53,259 bases of DNA, taken from the NCBI GenBank assembly GCA_947259245.1, contig CAMYLP010000004.1, forward strand, positions 1 to 53,259, in the 5' to 3' direction. Each line of letters starts with the position of its first letter. Position 1 is the stretch's first letter. The position numbers were made by a program, and so were the translations under genes. Below the pieces are notes generated by a model. That model made no database searches. It had not been told where the DNA came from and saw only the letters and a program-made list of their open reading frames with translations. Below are positions 8,768-19,947 of the stretch, piece after piece. This DNA comes from an uncultured Patescibacteria group bacterium (GTDB taxonomy: Bacteria; Patescibacteriota; Minisyncoccia; Phycocordibacterales; UBA12088).

Positions 8768-9196
8768 ATGTATAAGAAATTAACGCGAGGTTTTACACTC
8801 ATCGAGCTTCTCGTTGTGATAGCCATCATCGGCATCTTGGCAACGGTTGTCCTCTCCTCGCTCTCGGGCGCTCGTGAACGTGCTCAGTTGTCGAACTTCA
8901 AATCTGAGGCAACGTCAGCACAAGCACAGATGATTCTTGACTGTGACGAGACCGCGTTTGCGGATGCCGCCGCATTTCAGGCGCACATACGCAACGCAGC
9001 CAATTTCCCAGTTGGTTCACAAGCAAACTGGGCAGGTGCTAGTGTAACCGCAGCTCCAAGCTGTGGTACAGCAGGTACAGGTGCATTCAGTGCCACGGTT
9101 GATACAATAACGACCAATATTTGTGACGATACAGGCGATGGTATGACCACACCTGCGGCGACAATTGCAAATACGGGTGTTACGTTCGACTGCTAA
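8768..9196 (+). CDS. Type IV prepilin, probable major pilin
   Basis: 142 residues. Short positively charged leader MYKKLTRG, cleavage expected after G8 to give [16 protein letters not shown] with the conserved Glu+5. The C-terminal globular part is rich in Ala, Thr and Asp and has Cys pairs likely forming the pilin disulfide loop. It has its own promoter with a structured leader and is followed directly by a strong terminator, the arrangement expected for a highly expressed major pilin. Which of the prepilins here is the major subunit cannot be proven from sequence. Confidence 0.9.
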   Translation: MYKKLTRGFTLIELLVVIAIIGILATVVLSSLSGARERAQLSNFKSEATSAQAQMILDCDETAFADAAAFQAHIRNAANFPVGSQANWAGASVTAAPSCGTAGTGAFSATVDTITTNICDDTGDGMTTPAATIANTGVTFDC

Positions 9197-9212
9197 TTAG
9201 GTCACCGATTGA

Positions 9213-9250
9213 ACTATACAAAAACGCCCACTGGGGCGTTTTTGTATAGT
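9213..9250 (+). terminator. Rho-independent terminator after the first pilin
   Basis: A 17-bp perfect stem starting ACTATACAAAAACGCCC, with loop ACTG. The right arm contains GGGCGTTTTTG, so the hairpin has A/T-rich flanks and can act on both strands. It isolates the 8768 pilin as its own transcript. Confidence 0.85.
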
Positions 9251-9328
9251 GTACCGTGCACCAACATGAGCACAATTACCTGAAAGTGGCCGCACACAAA
9301 GCCTTCAGGAATGGTATGATATAACGGT

Positions 9329-9721
9329 ATGTCAAGCGCGGAAAGACACCGGGCATTTACCCTTATTGAAGTGCTTATCGTGATGGCGATTATTGGCATA
9401 CTTGCCACGGTAGTAGTAACAGAATTGATGGGGGGTCGTACCAGCGCTCAGCAAGCAAAGACGATGGCAAGTTTACGTTCCGCACAGACCATTGCAATGT
9501 TTTGTCGTGACGATGGTTATGATCTCAGTGTACCCAGCATCACTAACGTCATATGTACTGGTCAAGAGAACTGGCCAGCCCCTGTTGGCGATACGTGGCT
9601 TTACGGTACCGTCGCGACCTGTGGTTTTGACGGAGATGTCAGCGATGGAGATTTTTACTTCTGTGCGACAAACGGTACCGTGGTAATTAATTGCACCGAG
9701 GATGGTTGCTTAAGCGGGTAA
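9329..9721 (+). CDS. Prepilin-type N-terminal methylation domain protein
   Basis: 130 residues. Leader MSSAERHRA, then FTLIEVLIVMAIIGIL with Glu+5; cleavage is after Ala rather than Gly, which is tolerated by some peptidases. The C-terminal domain has four to six cysteines. A TGGTATGAT extended -10 ends 8 nt before the ATG, suggesting a leaderless message that also carries the next pilin 8 bp downstream. Likely a minor pilin of the same pilus. Confidence 0.88.
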   Translation: MSSAERHRAFTLIEVLIVMAIIGILATVVVTELMGGRTSAQQAKTMASLRSAQTIAMFCRDDGYDLSVPSITNVICTGQENWPAPVGDTWLYGTVATCGFDGDVSDGDFYFCATNGTVVINCTEDGCLSG

Positions 9722-9729
9722 AAAGGCAC

Positions 9730-10206
9730 ATGAGAAAAGATCATAATGCTAGTAGGGCACCAGGCGGGTTTTCTCTTGTCGAACTAATGCTTGTTGTAGC
9801 GATTGTGGTAGCTCTTACGGTTGTGACGATATCGTGGCTCATGCAGGCACGTGAGACTGGGAGAGACGCAGCACGAACTGCAGATGTCAAAAAGGTATCT
9901 TTGGCGCTCGATATGTACTATGAACAGTGTCGGCAACACCCAGCCACCCTCTCAACCACGGCCGCAAACGGATGTCCAAGCGGCACTACATTTGCTGACT
10001 TTTTACCTGACATCCCGACAGACCCGCTTGGCAGCGTGTACGCATACGACACGAACGGTGCAGGCAACAACCACGACGCATACGTTGTTCGCGCAACGCT
10101 TGAGGCAAACAACAGCGAGCTTGCGACCGACCTTGATGGTGCGACACACCAGGGTGTATCGATGGACTGTGATGATGCGAGCTTGTACTACTGTCTAGGT
10201 AGCTAA
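9730..10206 (+). CDS. Prepilin with pseudopilin G-like C-terminus
   Basis: 158 residues from the ATG at 9730, preceded by an AAGG ribosome site. Leader ends in APGG, mature start FSLVELMLVVAIVVAL. The body resembles GspG-type pilins: DVKKVSLALDMYYEQC, then a segment with IPTDPLG and a compact C-terminal region containing Cys. Placed 8 bp after the previous pilin and before the prepilin peptidase. Likely a minor or alternative pilin subunit. Confidence 0.87.
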   Translation: MRKDHNASRAPGGFSLVELMLVVAIVVALTVVTISWLMQARETGRDAARTADVKKVSLALDMYYEQCRQHPATLSTTAANGCPSGTTFADFLPDIPTDPLGSVYAYDTNGAGNNHDAYVVRATLEANNSELATDLDGATHQGVSMDCDDASLYYCLGS

Positions 10207-10248
10207 CAGCTATCCACTCTGTTAGTTCAAGAGCGTAGGTACGAATGC

Positions 10249-10254
10249 TATACT
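10249..10254 (+). promoter_or_regulatory. -10 element TATACT for the prepilin peptidase gene
   Basis: TGCTATACT lies 14 bp before the ATG of the peptidase gene, in the 62-bp gap after the previous pilin. No terminator is evident between them. Confidence 0.5.
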
Positions 10255-10268
10255 GAAGAGACAGTAGT

Positions 10269-11108
10269 ATGCTAGCGCTCTACTTTTGGATATTTATTCT
10301 CGGTGCCGTTATCGGCAGTTTTTTAAACGTGGTTGTGTTGCGAGTGGAGGGTAATATGACGCTTCGTGGACGTTCAGCGTGCCCACGCTGCGCCCAAGCG
10401 CTCAAATGGTATGAGCTCGTACCCCTTGTCTCCTATGGCATCCAGCGGGGCCGTTGTCGATCGTGTCATGGACGCATTTCATGGCAATACCCGCTTGTGG
10501 AACTGACCACAGGTCTCATCTTCGTACTCACGGCTTCTCTGGCTCTCCCCGCCTCTCTAACGTCTGTAACAACACTACCTATGCATGCATGGTTTGTTCT
10601 GTTACTCCACATGGCGGTCTGGGCAACGCTCATAGTGATAACTGTATACGACCTACGCACAAAACTTATCCCGGACATTTTTTCGTATACGTTCATGGGC
10701 CTTGCCCTCGCACTGTACGCGCTGTTGGTGGTCTCAGGTGTTCAGGCATTCTCATGGTGGTGGCTCGCCGCCGGACCGCTCTTCTACCTTCCATACTGGT
10801 TGTTGTGGAGAGTCTCAAACGGTGGGTGGATAGGACTTGGGGATGCAAAGCTGTCGTGGGGCATAGGGTGGTACTTGGGACCGCTGTATGGAGGAGCTGC
10901 CATCTTACTTGCGTTCTGGATCGGAGCACTCGTCTCGCTTGGGTTGATGGGTGTGCAAAGATTGCAGCACAGGGATGCACAAAATAGCGATACTCGTGCA
11001 CCGAACCTCACACTGAAAAGTGAGGTACCGTTTGGACCGTACCTCGTGCTTGGCATTGCACTTGCGCACTTTCTTGATATATCAATAGGGACGTTGATGT
11101 TCTTGTAA
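10269..11108 (+). CDS. pilD: Prepilin peptidase (A24 family)
   Basis: 279 residues, about eight membrane segments. The N-terminal methyltransferase-type domain keeps GSFLNVVVLR and both zinc CxxC pairs (CPRC and CRSC). The two catalytic aspartates of A24 peptidases are in YDLRTKLIPD and in GLGDAKLSWG (GxGD motif). It removes prepilin leaders at the cytoplasmic face and N-methylates the new terminus. Embedded between prepilin genes, it presumably processes all nine prepilin-like proteins encoded in the locus. Confidence 0.95.
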   Translation: MLALYFWIFILGAVIGSFLNVVVLRVEGNMTLRGRSACPRCAQALKWYELVPLVSYGIQRGRCRSCHGRISWQYPLVELTTGLIFVLTASLALPASLTSVTTLPMHAWFVLLLHMAVWATLIVITVYDLRTKLIPDIFSYTFMGLALALYALLVVSGVQAFSWWWLAAGPLFYLPYWLLWRVSNGGWIGLGDAKLSWGIGWYLGPLYGGAAILLAFWIGALVSLGLMGVQRLQHRDAQNSDTRAPNLTLKSEVPFGPYLVLGIALAHFLDISIGTLMFL

Positions 11109-11189
11109 ACGTACCACTTGCACATACGCTATTGCTAGCCCTGTACACAAACGTATAATTAATTGATGGATTTGAAAGTAAAGACCAAT

Positions 11190-11570
11190 ATGATGCGCAG
11201 AGAAACATGTTCGGGAATCAGCATGGTGGAATTGCTGGTCATACTCTCGATTATTGGTGTGCTGGCAAGTGCGACACTCATAGCGGTTGATGTGATACGC
11301 AAAAAGAGCGTCACTAAAACGCAGGTCAGTTTACTTGAGACGGTACGCGCTGGTGCAGCACTTTGTCTTTTCAACGGCGAAGAGCTTACGAGCCCCGCCA
11401 TTGTCCATGAGGATCTCTGCGCCGGTTCGGAAAACCGTTACCCGCCGCTCTCCGGTGGATGGGAGTACGACAGTGTTACATCAGACACGGGTTTGAAAAC
11501 GTTCTCCATCAGCATTACACGAGACACCGAGACCATAACCTGCACACAGGAGGCGTGTACGGGACCCTAG
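11190..11570 (+). CDS. Prepilin-like protein
   Basis: 126 residues from the ATG at 11190. Leader MMRRETCSG, then ISMVELLVILSIIGVL with Glu+5. An upstream in-frame ATG at 11166 is only 5 bp after a perfect TATAAT (11155-11160) and would lie at or before the transcription start, so 11190 or 11193 is preferred. The C-terminal part has four cysteines and an SGGWEYDS segment typical of small minor pilins. Forms a pair with the next gene. Confidence 0.8.
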   Translation: MMRRETCSGISMVELLVILSIIGVLASATLIAVDVIRKKSVTKTQVSLLETVRAGAALCLFNGEELTSPAIVHEDLCAGSENRYPPLSGGWEYDSVTSDTGLKTFSISITRDTETITCTQEACTGP

Positions 11571-11602
11571 TACTCCATTATCATCTTTTGCTAATAAAGG
11601 CC

Positions 11603-12013
11603 ATGAACACAAACACAAAGCACGGATTCACGCTCATCGAGCTTCTAGCTGTGATAGCCATCATAGGCATTTTAGCGGGCGTGGTGACAATGAACCTGAC
11701 CAAAGCTCGTGACCACGCACGGGACAAGAGCGCGATAGCGAGCATGGAAAACCTGCTTATCGAAGGCCGTCTCTATAAATCAAGAAATAATTTTGAATAC
11801 GAGGATTTTTGTGCAGACGAAGCCAAGACCCAACGCGAGTCACTGGTCGAGCAGTTAGAGGCGCTGACCAGCAACACGCTCGCTTGTGCGGACGATGCCG
11901 ATGCCTTTGTAGCAAGTGTAGAGTTGCGCAGCGGCGAGACCTACTGCGTTGATAGCACAAATTACCGCGGCATCGTATCGGACAGTGTTACCGGTACGGC
12001 ATGTCCTGAGTAG
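11603..12013 (+). CDS. Prepilin-type N-terminal methylation domain protein
   Basis: 136 residues. Short leader MNTNTKHG followed by [20 protein letters not shown] with Glu+5. AAAGG sits just before the ATG. The globular part contains four cysteines. Lies 32 bp after the previous pilin and converges with the reverse minor-pilin operon. Role: pilin or minor pilin; no closer assignment is possible. Confidence 0.88.
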   Translation: MNTNTKHGFTLIELLAVIAIIGILAGVVTMNLTKARDHARDKSAIASMENLLIEGRLYKSRNNFEYEDFCADEAKTQRESLVEQLEALTSNTLACADDADAFVASVELRSGETYCVDSTNYRGIVSDSVTGTACPE

Positions 12014-12072
12014 TGTGCCGTTTCGACAAATGGGGAATTACAGGGTAGTAGTCTGGTCCAGTAGCTGTATTG

Positions 12073-12561
12073 CTATAGGTCCCCTTTTCTCGTGCGGAAG
12101 GTACTTGGGTTATCACAATCATCGAGTCCTTCTATGTCCACTATAGTCTTACACGCGTAGCCACCCTCCAACTGCTCCACCGACACCACCGCATGGGCGC
12201 ACGAGCCGTTGGAAAGCTCCAGTGTGAAGGCATTGTATGTTTTATCGTTACATGTCGACCCGCCGTAGTCCTCGTCGCTCGTAGTAAAGGTCACCGACGA
12301 CGTTCGTGACTCGCATGTGACATCGTAGGCGGCTGTGTTTGTGTTGAAGGCGTAGATAGTGTCAGGATTGTCGTTCCAGTACAAGATACATTCGAGTGCA
12401 GCGTCAACTGCACCATTAGCGAGAAGTGCTGTTAACTCTCTATCCACGATGTTGAGTTCGCGGAAGGTGCTCTGCGTGAGCTGAGTTGCGAGTACCGCAA
12501 AGACAGTGATCGCTATCACCGTGTATATCAGTATGTATCCTTGCTCTCTTTTTCTGCGCAT
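12073..12561 (-). CDS. PilX/GspK-like minor pseudopilin
   Basis: 162 residues. MRRKREQG, then YILIYTVIAITVFAVL: a prepilin-like helix without Glu at position 5. Loss of Glu+5 is typical of the tip pseudopilin GspK. The C-terminal domain has about six cysteines. It is the last gene of a reverse operon in the order fimT-pilV-pilW-pilX, which is the classical minor-pilin order in proteobacteria and the main basis for the PilX name. It probably joins the minor-pilin complex that primes pilus assembly. Confidence 0.75.
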   Translation of the reverse strand: MRRKREQGYILIYTVIAITVFAVLATQLTQSTFRELNIVDRELTALLANGAVDAALECILYWNDNPDTIYAFNTNTAAYDVTCESRTSSVTFTTSDEDYGGSTCNDKTYNAFTLELSNGSCAHAVVSVEQLEGGYACKTIVDIEGLDDCDNPSTFRTRKGDL

Positions 12562-12596
12562 GTGGTGTGCTTAATGGTGTCCAAGTGCGAATGTTG

Positions 12597-14816
12597 CTAT
12601 GTGGTAACTTGCTTATGAAAGACTGACACCTGCACGTTCTTTGTCACAGATTCTGCTTCAGACGCGGTTGCCTGTACGCGTAAAGTATACGAGCCCTCTG
12701 GAGTATCTGTAGGCAGACGCAGGTCGATATACGCACTTTCACCGGGAGCTAGCGTAGTCTTCTGAAAGACAACCTCAGCATTTTCAATGGCGGCTCCAGA
12801 CCAACCTACGTGTGAGATCGTTTGTGTTTGAGAGCTCGACGTGTTTCGTATAGTGGCCCCACCCTGGATGGCCATTCCTCCTGGTTCACCAGAAATTTTG
12901 GCTAGGATGTAGTTTTCTATTGTGAATGAGACGGACGGTGTATCACCACCGCCACCGGAGTCACCATCATCATCACTGCCGCCCGAGCCCTCCGGGCAAG
13001 AAAAGATACCTAGGTACTCGCAATACTCAAGGGTTTCCATGTGATTATTCTCACCACCGCACCATATCTTTTCATTGCAATAGTTTTTTGTATAGCATGC
13101 GTAGGGTTGCTTGCCGCTGTTGTACGTCGCGCAGTCCGTCGTTGCGCCGCCCCCTGTCGGTCCTATGCCTCCACCTGCCCCACCTTCGTCGAAGTCCTGC
13201 ATGACGACCTCACTCTCGCCGCCGCCGCTACCCACGAGGTCGGGGTCCACGATAGTAATGCCAAACCTGTGATAGGCGCCCCATATCGGATTAGACCACT
13301 CCTTGTCATTGAAAGACCGAATTTCCAAATGGTTCCGCTCACTATACAGCATTTCTATCCTCCCCTCGTCCGAGTCCGCATATTGTGCTGTGTGCCAGAA
13401 CACCTCCTTATCGCCGTCCTCGGGCAGTATCCACATCCCCACATCCCCATCGAACTCCGCCGTGGGATCCCACCTGAATATCCACCAATCCTCAAAGTCG
13501 TCCGGTCCCGGCATACAGGTTCTCGTATCCGCCTGGCAACGGTACACTTTGATCCATATCGATTCGCTTTCATCTGTTGGTAGCACCCACAGGTCCGTCC
13601 ACAGGGTCGGGCGTCCTGGGGAACTCAGGGGAACGTCTGTGTCCTTAATGCACGCGCCATACTTCTGCTGCGTGTTACACCAGGTCCATTCACAGCAGCA
13701 CCCAAGGCTCAGTCGGCTAAAATCGATGCTACTGGTAGACGGTTCTGCGTAGGGTAGAAGTGATTCTAACTCGATTTTCGCAGTGCGTATGTTGTCGTTT
13801 GAGTCGGTTGCAGCTATCGTCACGAAGTTGGTAAGCCCATGCTTCAGGTACATGTCGTCTATGGAGTAGGTGACGGGAATGTGGAGGCACGCCTCCGGTC
13901 CGGCATCAATCAATGTTTCAGCAGGTCCGCTAAAGAGTGATCCTCTATACGTGAGCTTGGTGATACAGCTTGCATCATCCCACGCCTGAAAAGTGATGGT
14001 GATCCTGTCACAATCTGTTTTCCAGGGTCCGTATTCAGATTGATTTGTAGAATATGGCCCACCATTTACATCGTATATGATGTCATACACAGGTCCATAG
14101 GAATTGCTTCCGACCTCGAAGCCACACGCCCCACCCGATTCCTGTGTGCCGGACACAGAGATAAGCTTAATGTTAGGCGCATTGACGTCATCTGCTGCAA
14201 GGTCCGACGCATCCATGAGCGTGCGTGGGGTATATGAGCTTGAGTAGTGAAACTCGTTCGTTTCATCAGCCTCCTCGCCAGAGAGTGATATGTGTATGAT
14301 CGGTCGTACGTCACCCGTCGGTGTCGGAGCATACTCAACAGCAAAGTTCGCATCACTGAGGACAACAGAGTCGGATGTAACAGGGAAGAAACACTCGGGC
14401 CGGTCGTCGATATCCAATGTGCCGGCGCAGGATGGTTCACGCCCAACTCCCTTTATCAAGGTCCCTTCCTCATTGATACGGTACTGTACCATGTAAGAAG
14501 ACACATCATCCCGGGAGCGTGTCCTGAACTCTATGCCGTTACAGGCACCCGCTACACAATCAATACCAAGGAAGTTTGAACCCCACACCACCTCCTGCTC
14601 CATGGTGTCGAGCACGAGCCGCAGTTCGTCGCCCACCTGCTGCGTAAGTCTCATCTTGTCCTTCACCTGATACAGCGTGAGGAAGGATGACGTTACCACG
14701 AGCGTCACGAGGCCGAAGATGGTAAGTGTCACCAAGAGTTCAATAAGCGTCGTACCGCTTTCCTTCATAGTCGCGGGATATCGCGAAGCCGGTTTAAGTG
14801 AGTAGGGTGTGCGCAT
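12597..14816 (-). CDS. Giant PilW-position pseudopilin with Cys/Trp-rich ectodomain
   Basis: 739 residues, two to three times the usual PilW length. Residues 1-21 form the leader (a second in-frame Met, M17, would give a short MKESG leader), then TTLIELLVTLTIFGLV with Glu+5. A pilin-like region extends to about 200. Next comes a long ectodomain: an Ig-like segment (about 215-370); a Cys/Trp-rich block with CCCEWTWCNTQQKYGAC; a Gly/Asp-rich linker; a second Cys-rich block with CYTKNYCNEKIWC and CEYLGIFSC; an acidic Gly linker; and a final beta-sandwich with LAPGESAYIDLRL and GSYTLRVQA. Known large minor pilins (PilC/PilY1 partners, ComZ-like) place adhesive domains at the pilus tip, so a tip adhesin is the best inference. 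Confidence 0.8.
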   Translation of the reverse strand: MRTPYSLKPASRYPATMKESGTTLIELLVTLTIFGLVTLVVTSSFLTLYQVKDKMRLTQQVGDELRLVLDTMEQEVVWGSNFLGIDCVAGACNGIEFRTRSRDDVSSYMVQYRINEEGTLIKGVGREPSCAGTLDIDDRPECFFPVTSDSVVLSDANFAVEYAPTPTGDVRPIIHISLSGEEADETNEFHYSSSYTPRTLMDASDLAADDVNAPNIKLISVSGTQESGGACGFEVGSNSYGPVYDIIYDVNGGPYSTNQSEYGPWKTDCDRITITFQAWDDASCITKLTYRGSLFSGPAETLIDAGPEACLHIPVTYSIDDMYLKHGLTNFVTIAATDSNDNIRTAKIELESLLPYAEPSTSSIDFSRLSLGCCCEWTWCNTQQKYGACIKDTDVPLSSPGRPTLWTDLWVLPTDESESIWIKVYRCQADTRTCMPGPDDFEDWWIFRWDPTAEFDGDVGMWILPEDGDKEVFWHTAQYADSDEGRIEMLYSERNHLEIRSFNDKEWSNPIWGAYHRFGITIVDPDLVGSGGGESEVVMQDFDEGGAGGGIGPTGGGATTDCATYNSGKQPYACYTKNYCNEKIWCGGENNHMETLEYCEYLGIFSCPEGSGGSDDDGDSGGGGDTPSVSFTIENYILAKISGEPGGMAIQGGATIRNTSSSQTQTISHVGWSGAAIENAEVVFQKTTLAPGESAYIDLRLPTDTPEGSYTLRVQATASEAESVTKNVQVSVFHKQVTT

Positions 14817-14831
14817 AGTGCTGTTTAGTTG

Positions 14832-15421
14832 TTAAAGTCGTAAGTCATAAATAATGGTCTCTACCTCAAACTCCTCACCGGAACCCCACGTTACCCTGCT
14901 TACCACCTCGACCGAATAGTCGTTGATAGGTCGTGCACGCACGACACGCTTGAAGTTACCGGCGAGCTCTTCCGTGCCCGTACTGTCACAGTATGTATAC
15001 CGACCGTAGGTGGTGTCAGTGTTCACCGAAATGCATATGGAAGCGGTATCGTCCAGATCTTCCCAATCTCCATGGTAGGGGACAAACGTTCCACTCGGCC
15101 CTATCGCAAGTACGTCTGCAGCGTCGGTTCTCCACATAGCGTCAGACCCACTGTCGCTCAAGATGTTCTTGGTCCACGTGGTCACTGCAGGCGGGCACGT
15201 GCCTGTACGTAGGCAGAGTACATTGTTGTCCCGTTTGACCCGCATCAGCTCTACCCCCTGCATGGCGAGCTTCGAGGCCTGAAAGCCCTGCGACGTGTAC
15301 GTTGTTATTTGCAGTGTACGTACGATCATGGTGGTGATAGCTGTCAGCGTGAACGACAGTATGAGTACTGCGACCAAGGTCTCCACTAATGTGAATCCGC
15401 CGGTTGTGTGATTGCGATAGC

Positions 15422-15425
<4 letters not shown>
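14832..15425 (-). CDS. PilV/GspI-like minor prepilin
   Basis: 197 residues. MSYRNHTTGG, then FTLVETLVAVLILSFTL; the FTLVEVLVA-type helix is characteristic of the PilV/GspI group. The C-terminal domain contains WGSGEEFEVETIIYDLRL, like other PilV C-termini. Its first four bases overlap the stop of the upstream fimT-like gene (ATGA), so the pair is translationally coupled. Second gene of the reverse minor-pilin operon. Confidence 0.85.
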
Positions 15426-18168
<2,743 letters not shown>

Positions 18169-18188
18169 TAGCTGTTTCGTAGCTGTGT

Positions 18189-18194
18189 TATAGT
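18189..18194 (+). promoter_or_regulatory. -10 element TATAGT for gatC-gatA
   Basis: TATAGT ends 7 nt before the gatC ATG, consistent with a leaderless gatCA message. Confidence 0.5.
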
Positions 18195-18201
18195 AACCGC
18201 C

Positions 18202-18483
18202 ATGATATCGCGCACCGATGTGGAAAAGCTTGCAGAACTCTCACTCATTGCTGTACCAGACAGTGAATTGGATGATGTTGCGAAGGAAATGGGTGCCATC
18301 CTGGAGTACGTAGCAGATGTGAACAAGCTTGCAGGTGAAGAAGGCGAGCGCGAAAAGCCCGTACTCAGGAACGTCATGCGTGATGATGTGGTCACAAACA
18401 CACCCGGAGAATATACGAAAGATATCGTTGCCCAGTTCCCTGACAAAGAGGGTGACGCATTGCGTGTGAAGAAGATACTCTAA
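18202..18483 (+). CDS. gatC: Asp/Glu-tRNA amidotransferase subunit C
   Basis: 93 residues, typical GatC. N-terminal VEKLAELSLIAVPDSELDDV, then LEYVADVNKLA, and a C-terminal region with RDDVV and a FPDKEGD stretch (usually APxxxGxxF, then a VPKVL-like end; here RVKKIL). GatC wraps around and stabilises GatA in the heterotrimer that converts Glu-tRNA(Gln) and/or Asp-tRNA(Asn). Overlaps nothing but is only 1 bp from gatA. No gatB is present in the window. Confidence 0.92.
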   Translation: MISRTDVEKLAELSLIAVPDSELDDVAKEMGAILEYVADVNKLAGEEGEREKPVLRNVMRDDVVTNTPGEYTKDIVAQFPDKEGDALRVKKIL

Positions 18484-18484
18484 T

Positions 18485-19906
18485 ATGGCAGGTTCGGACG
18501 TGACATCTATACAAGAAGCGCGGGCACTGCTTGATACGGGGAAGATCTCAGCAACTGAACTAGCTCAAGGATACTTGGACAGGATCAAGGAGAAGGACGG
18601 CACGATACACGCCTACCTTGAAGTGTTCGATGATGTGATGAAGCAGGCGAAGGACGCGGACAAGCGTCTTGCATCTGGGGAAAAAGGTGCGTTTCTGGGC
18701 ATACCACTTGCCATCAAGGACAACATACTCATACAGGGAAGAACAGCCAGCGCAGCATCAAGGATGCTCGAGAACTACACTGCAACGTACGATTCGACGG
18801 CTGCCGCGAAGCTCAAAGAATCTGGCGCCGTACTCCTCGGCAGGACAAATATGGACGAGTTTGCAATGGGGTCCAGTACCGAGACCAGCGCGTTTGGTGC
18901 TACCAAGAACCCACATGATACGGAGCGTGTACCGGGAGGTTCTTCAGGCGGTTCTGCAGCGGCGGTTGCGGGAGACATGGCACTTGCAGCACTCGGCTCC
19001 GACACGGGCGGCTCTATACGCCAGCCCGCTGCACTGTGCGGTGTAGTGGGCCTAAAGCCGACCTACGGCAGCGTGTCGAGGCACGGTCTCATGGCGATGG
19101 GCTCCTCGCTCGACGTCATTGGACCGCTGACGCGCACTGTTGCGGACGCGGAGACCTTGTTTTCTGCTGTACGGGGACATGACCGCATGGATGCGACGAG
19201 CGTACCTGATGATAGAGAGCGTATCACGAGAAAGGCGAAGTATACCGTGGGCGTTCCGCGCGCCTTTCTTGAGAAGGGAGTCGACAAGGACCTGTTGGAG
19301 GAATTTGAACGGGGACTCGACACCCTCACCGCACATGGCGTGCACGTACAAGACATCAAGCTTTCGACCATAGAGCATGCGCTCGCAACCTACTACATCA
19401 TCATGCCTGCGGAAGTGTCGGCAAACTTAGCGCGCTTCGATGGAGTACGGTACGGTCTCCACGTCGATGGTAGAGACCGAAAGGACGATTATAGAGAAAG
19501 CCGTGGCGCGGGCTTCGGCAGGGAGGTTCGACGGCGCATACTGCTCGGCACGTATGTGCTCTCGAGTGGCTACTATGACGCATACTATGGCAAAGCCATG
19601 CAGGCGCGTGACAGGATTCGGCGCGATGTACGTACGGCATTTGAGTCGGTGGATGCGATAGCCATGCCGACGACGCCCGCTCCTGCGTTCAAGATAGGGG
19701 AAAAGACCAGCGACCCTCTCTCTATGTACCTCGAGGACATCTTCACCGTCTCAGCAAATATCATAGGTATACCTGCACTCTCAGTACCGTACGGCACAGT
19801 GACGAGAGACTCCAAAGAGCTACCTGTCGGTTTTCAACTCCTCGCACCCGAGCTTGGTGAGGAAACGCTCTTCACCCTCGGTAAAAAACTCACAGCTGAA
19901 GGATAA
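18485..19906 (+). CDS. gatA: Asp/Glu-tRNA amidotransferase subunit A
   Basis: 473 residues. Amidase-signature family with the Ser-cisSer-Lys triad visible: Lys in PLAIKDNI, cis-Ser in GSDTGGSIRQPA, nucleophile region PGGSSGGSAAAVA. It hydrolyses glutamine and passes ammonia to GatB, which acts on the mischarged tRNA. Start ATG one base after the gatC stop, so translation is coupled. GatB must be encoded elsewhere, because the subunit is essential for the pathway. Confidence 0.95.
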   Translation: MAGSDVTSIQEARALLDTGKISATELAQGYLDRIKEKDGTIHAYLEVFDDVMKQAKDADKRLASGEKGAFLGIPLAIKDNILIQGRTASAASRMLENYTATYDSTAAAKLKESGAVLLGRTNMDEFAMGSSTETSAFGATKNPHDTERVPGGSSGGSAAAVAGDMALAALGSDTGGSIRQPAALCGVVGLKPTYGSVSRHGLMAMGSSLDVIGPLTRTVADAETLFSAVRGHDRMDATSVPDDRERITRKAKYTVGVPRAFLEKGVDKDLLEEFERGLDTLTAHGVHVQDIKLSTIEHALATYYIIMPAEVSANLARFDGVRYGLHVDGRDRKDDYRESRGAGFGREVRRRILLGTYVLSSGYYDAYYGKAMQARDRIRRDVRTAFESVDAIAMPTTPAPAFKIGEKTSDPLSMYLEDIFTVSANIIGIPALSVPYGTVTRDSKELPVGFQLLAPELGEETLFTLGKKLTAEG

Positions 19907-19935
19907 AACGTAGCGCGTTCATGAGCGCGACGGTG

Positions 19936-19941
19936 TACAAT
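19936..19941 (+). promoter_or_regulatory. -10 element TACAAT deciding the start of the SH3-repeat gene
   Basis: TGTACAAT ends 6 nt before the ATG at 19948. The in-frame ATG at 19921 lies upstream of this element and would not be on the transcript, so 19948 is chosen. Confidence 0.55.
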
Positions 19942-19947
19942 GCCACT

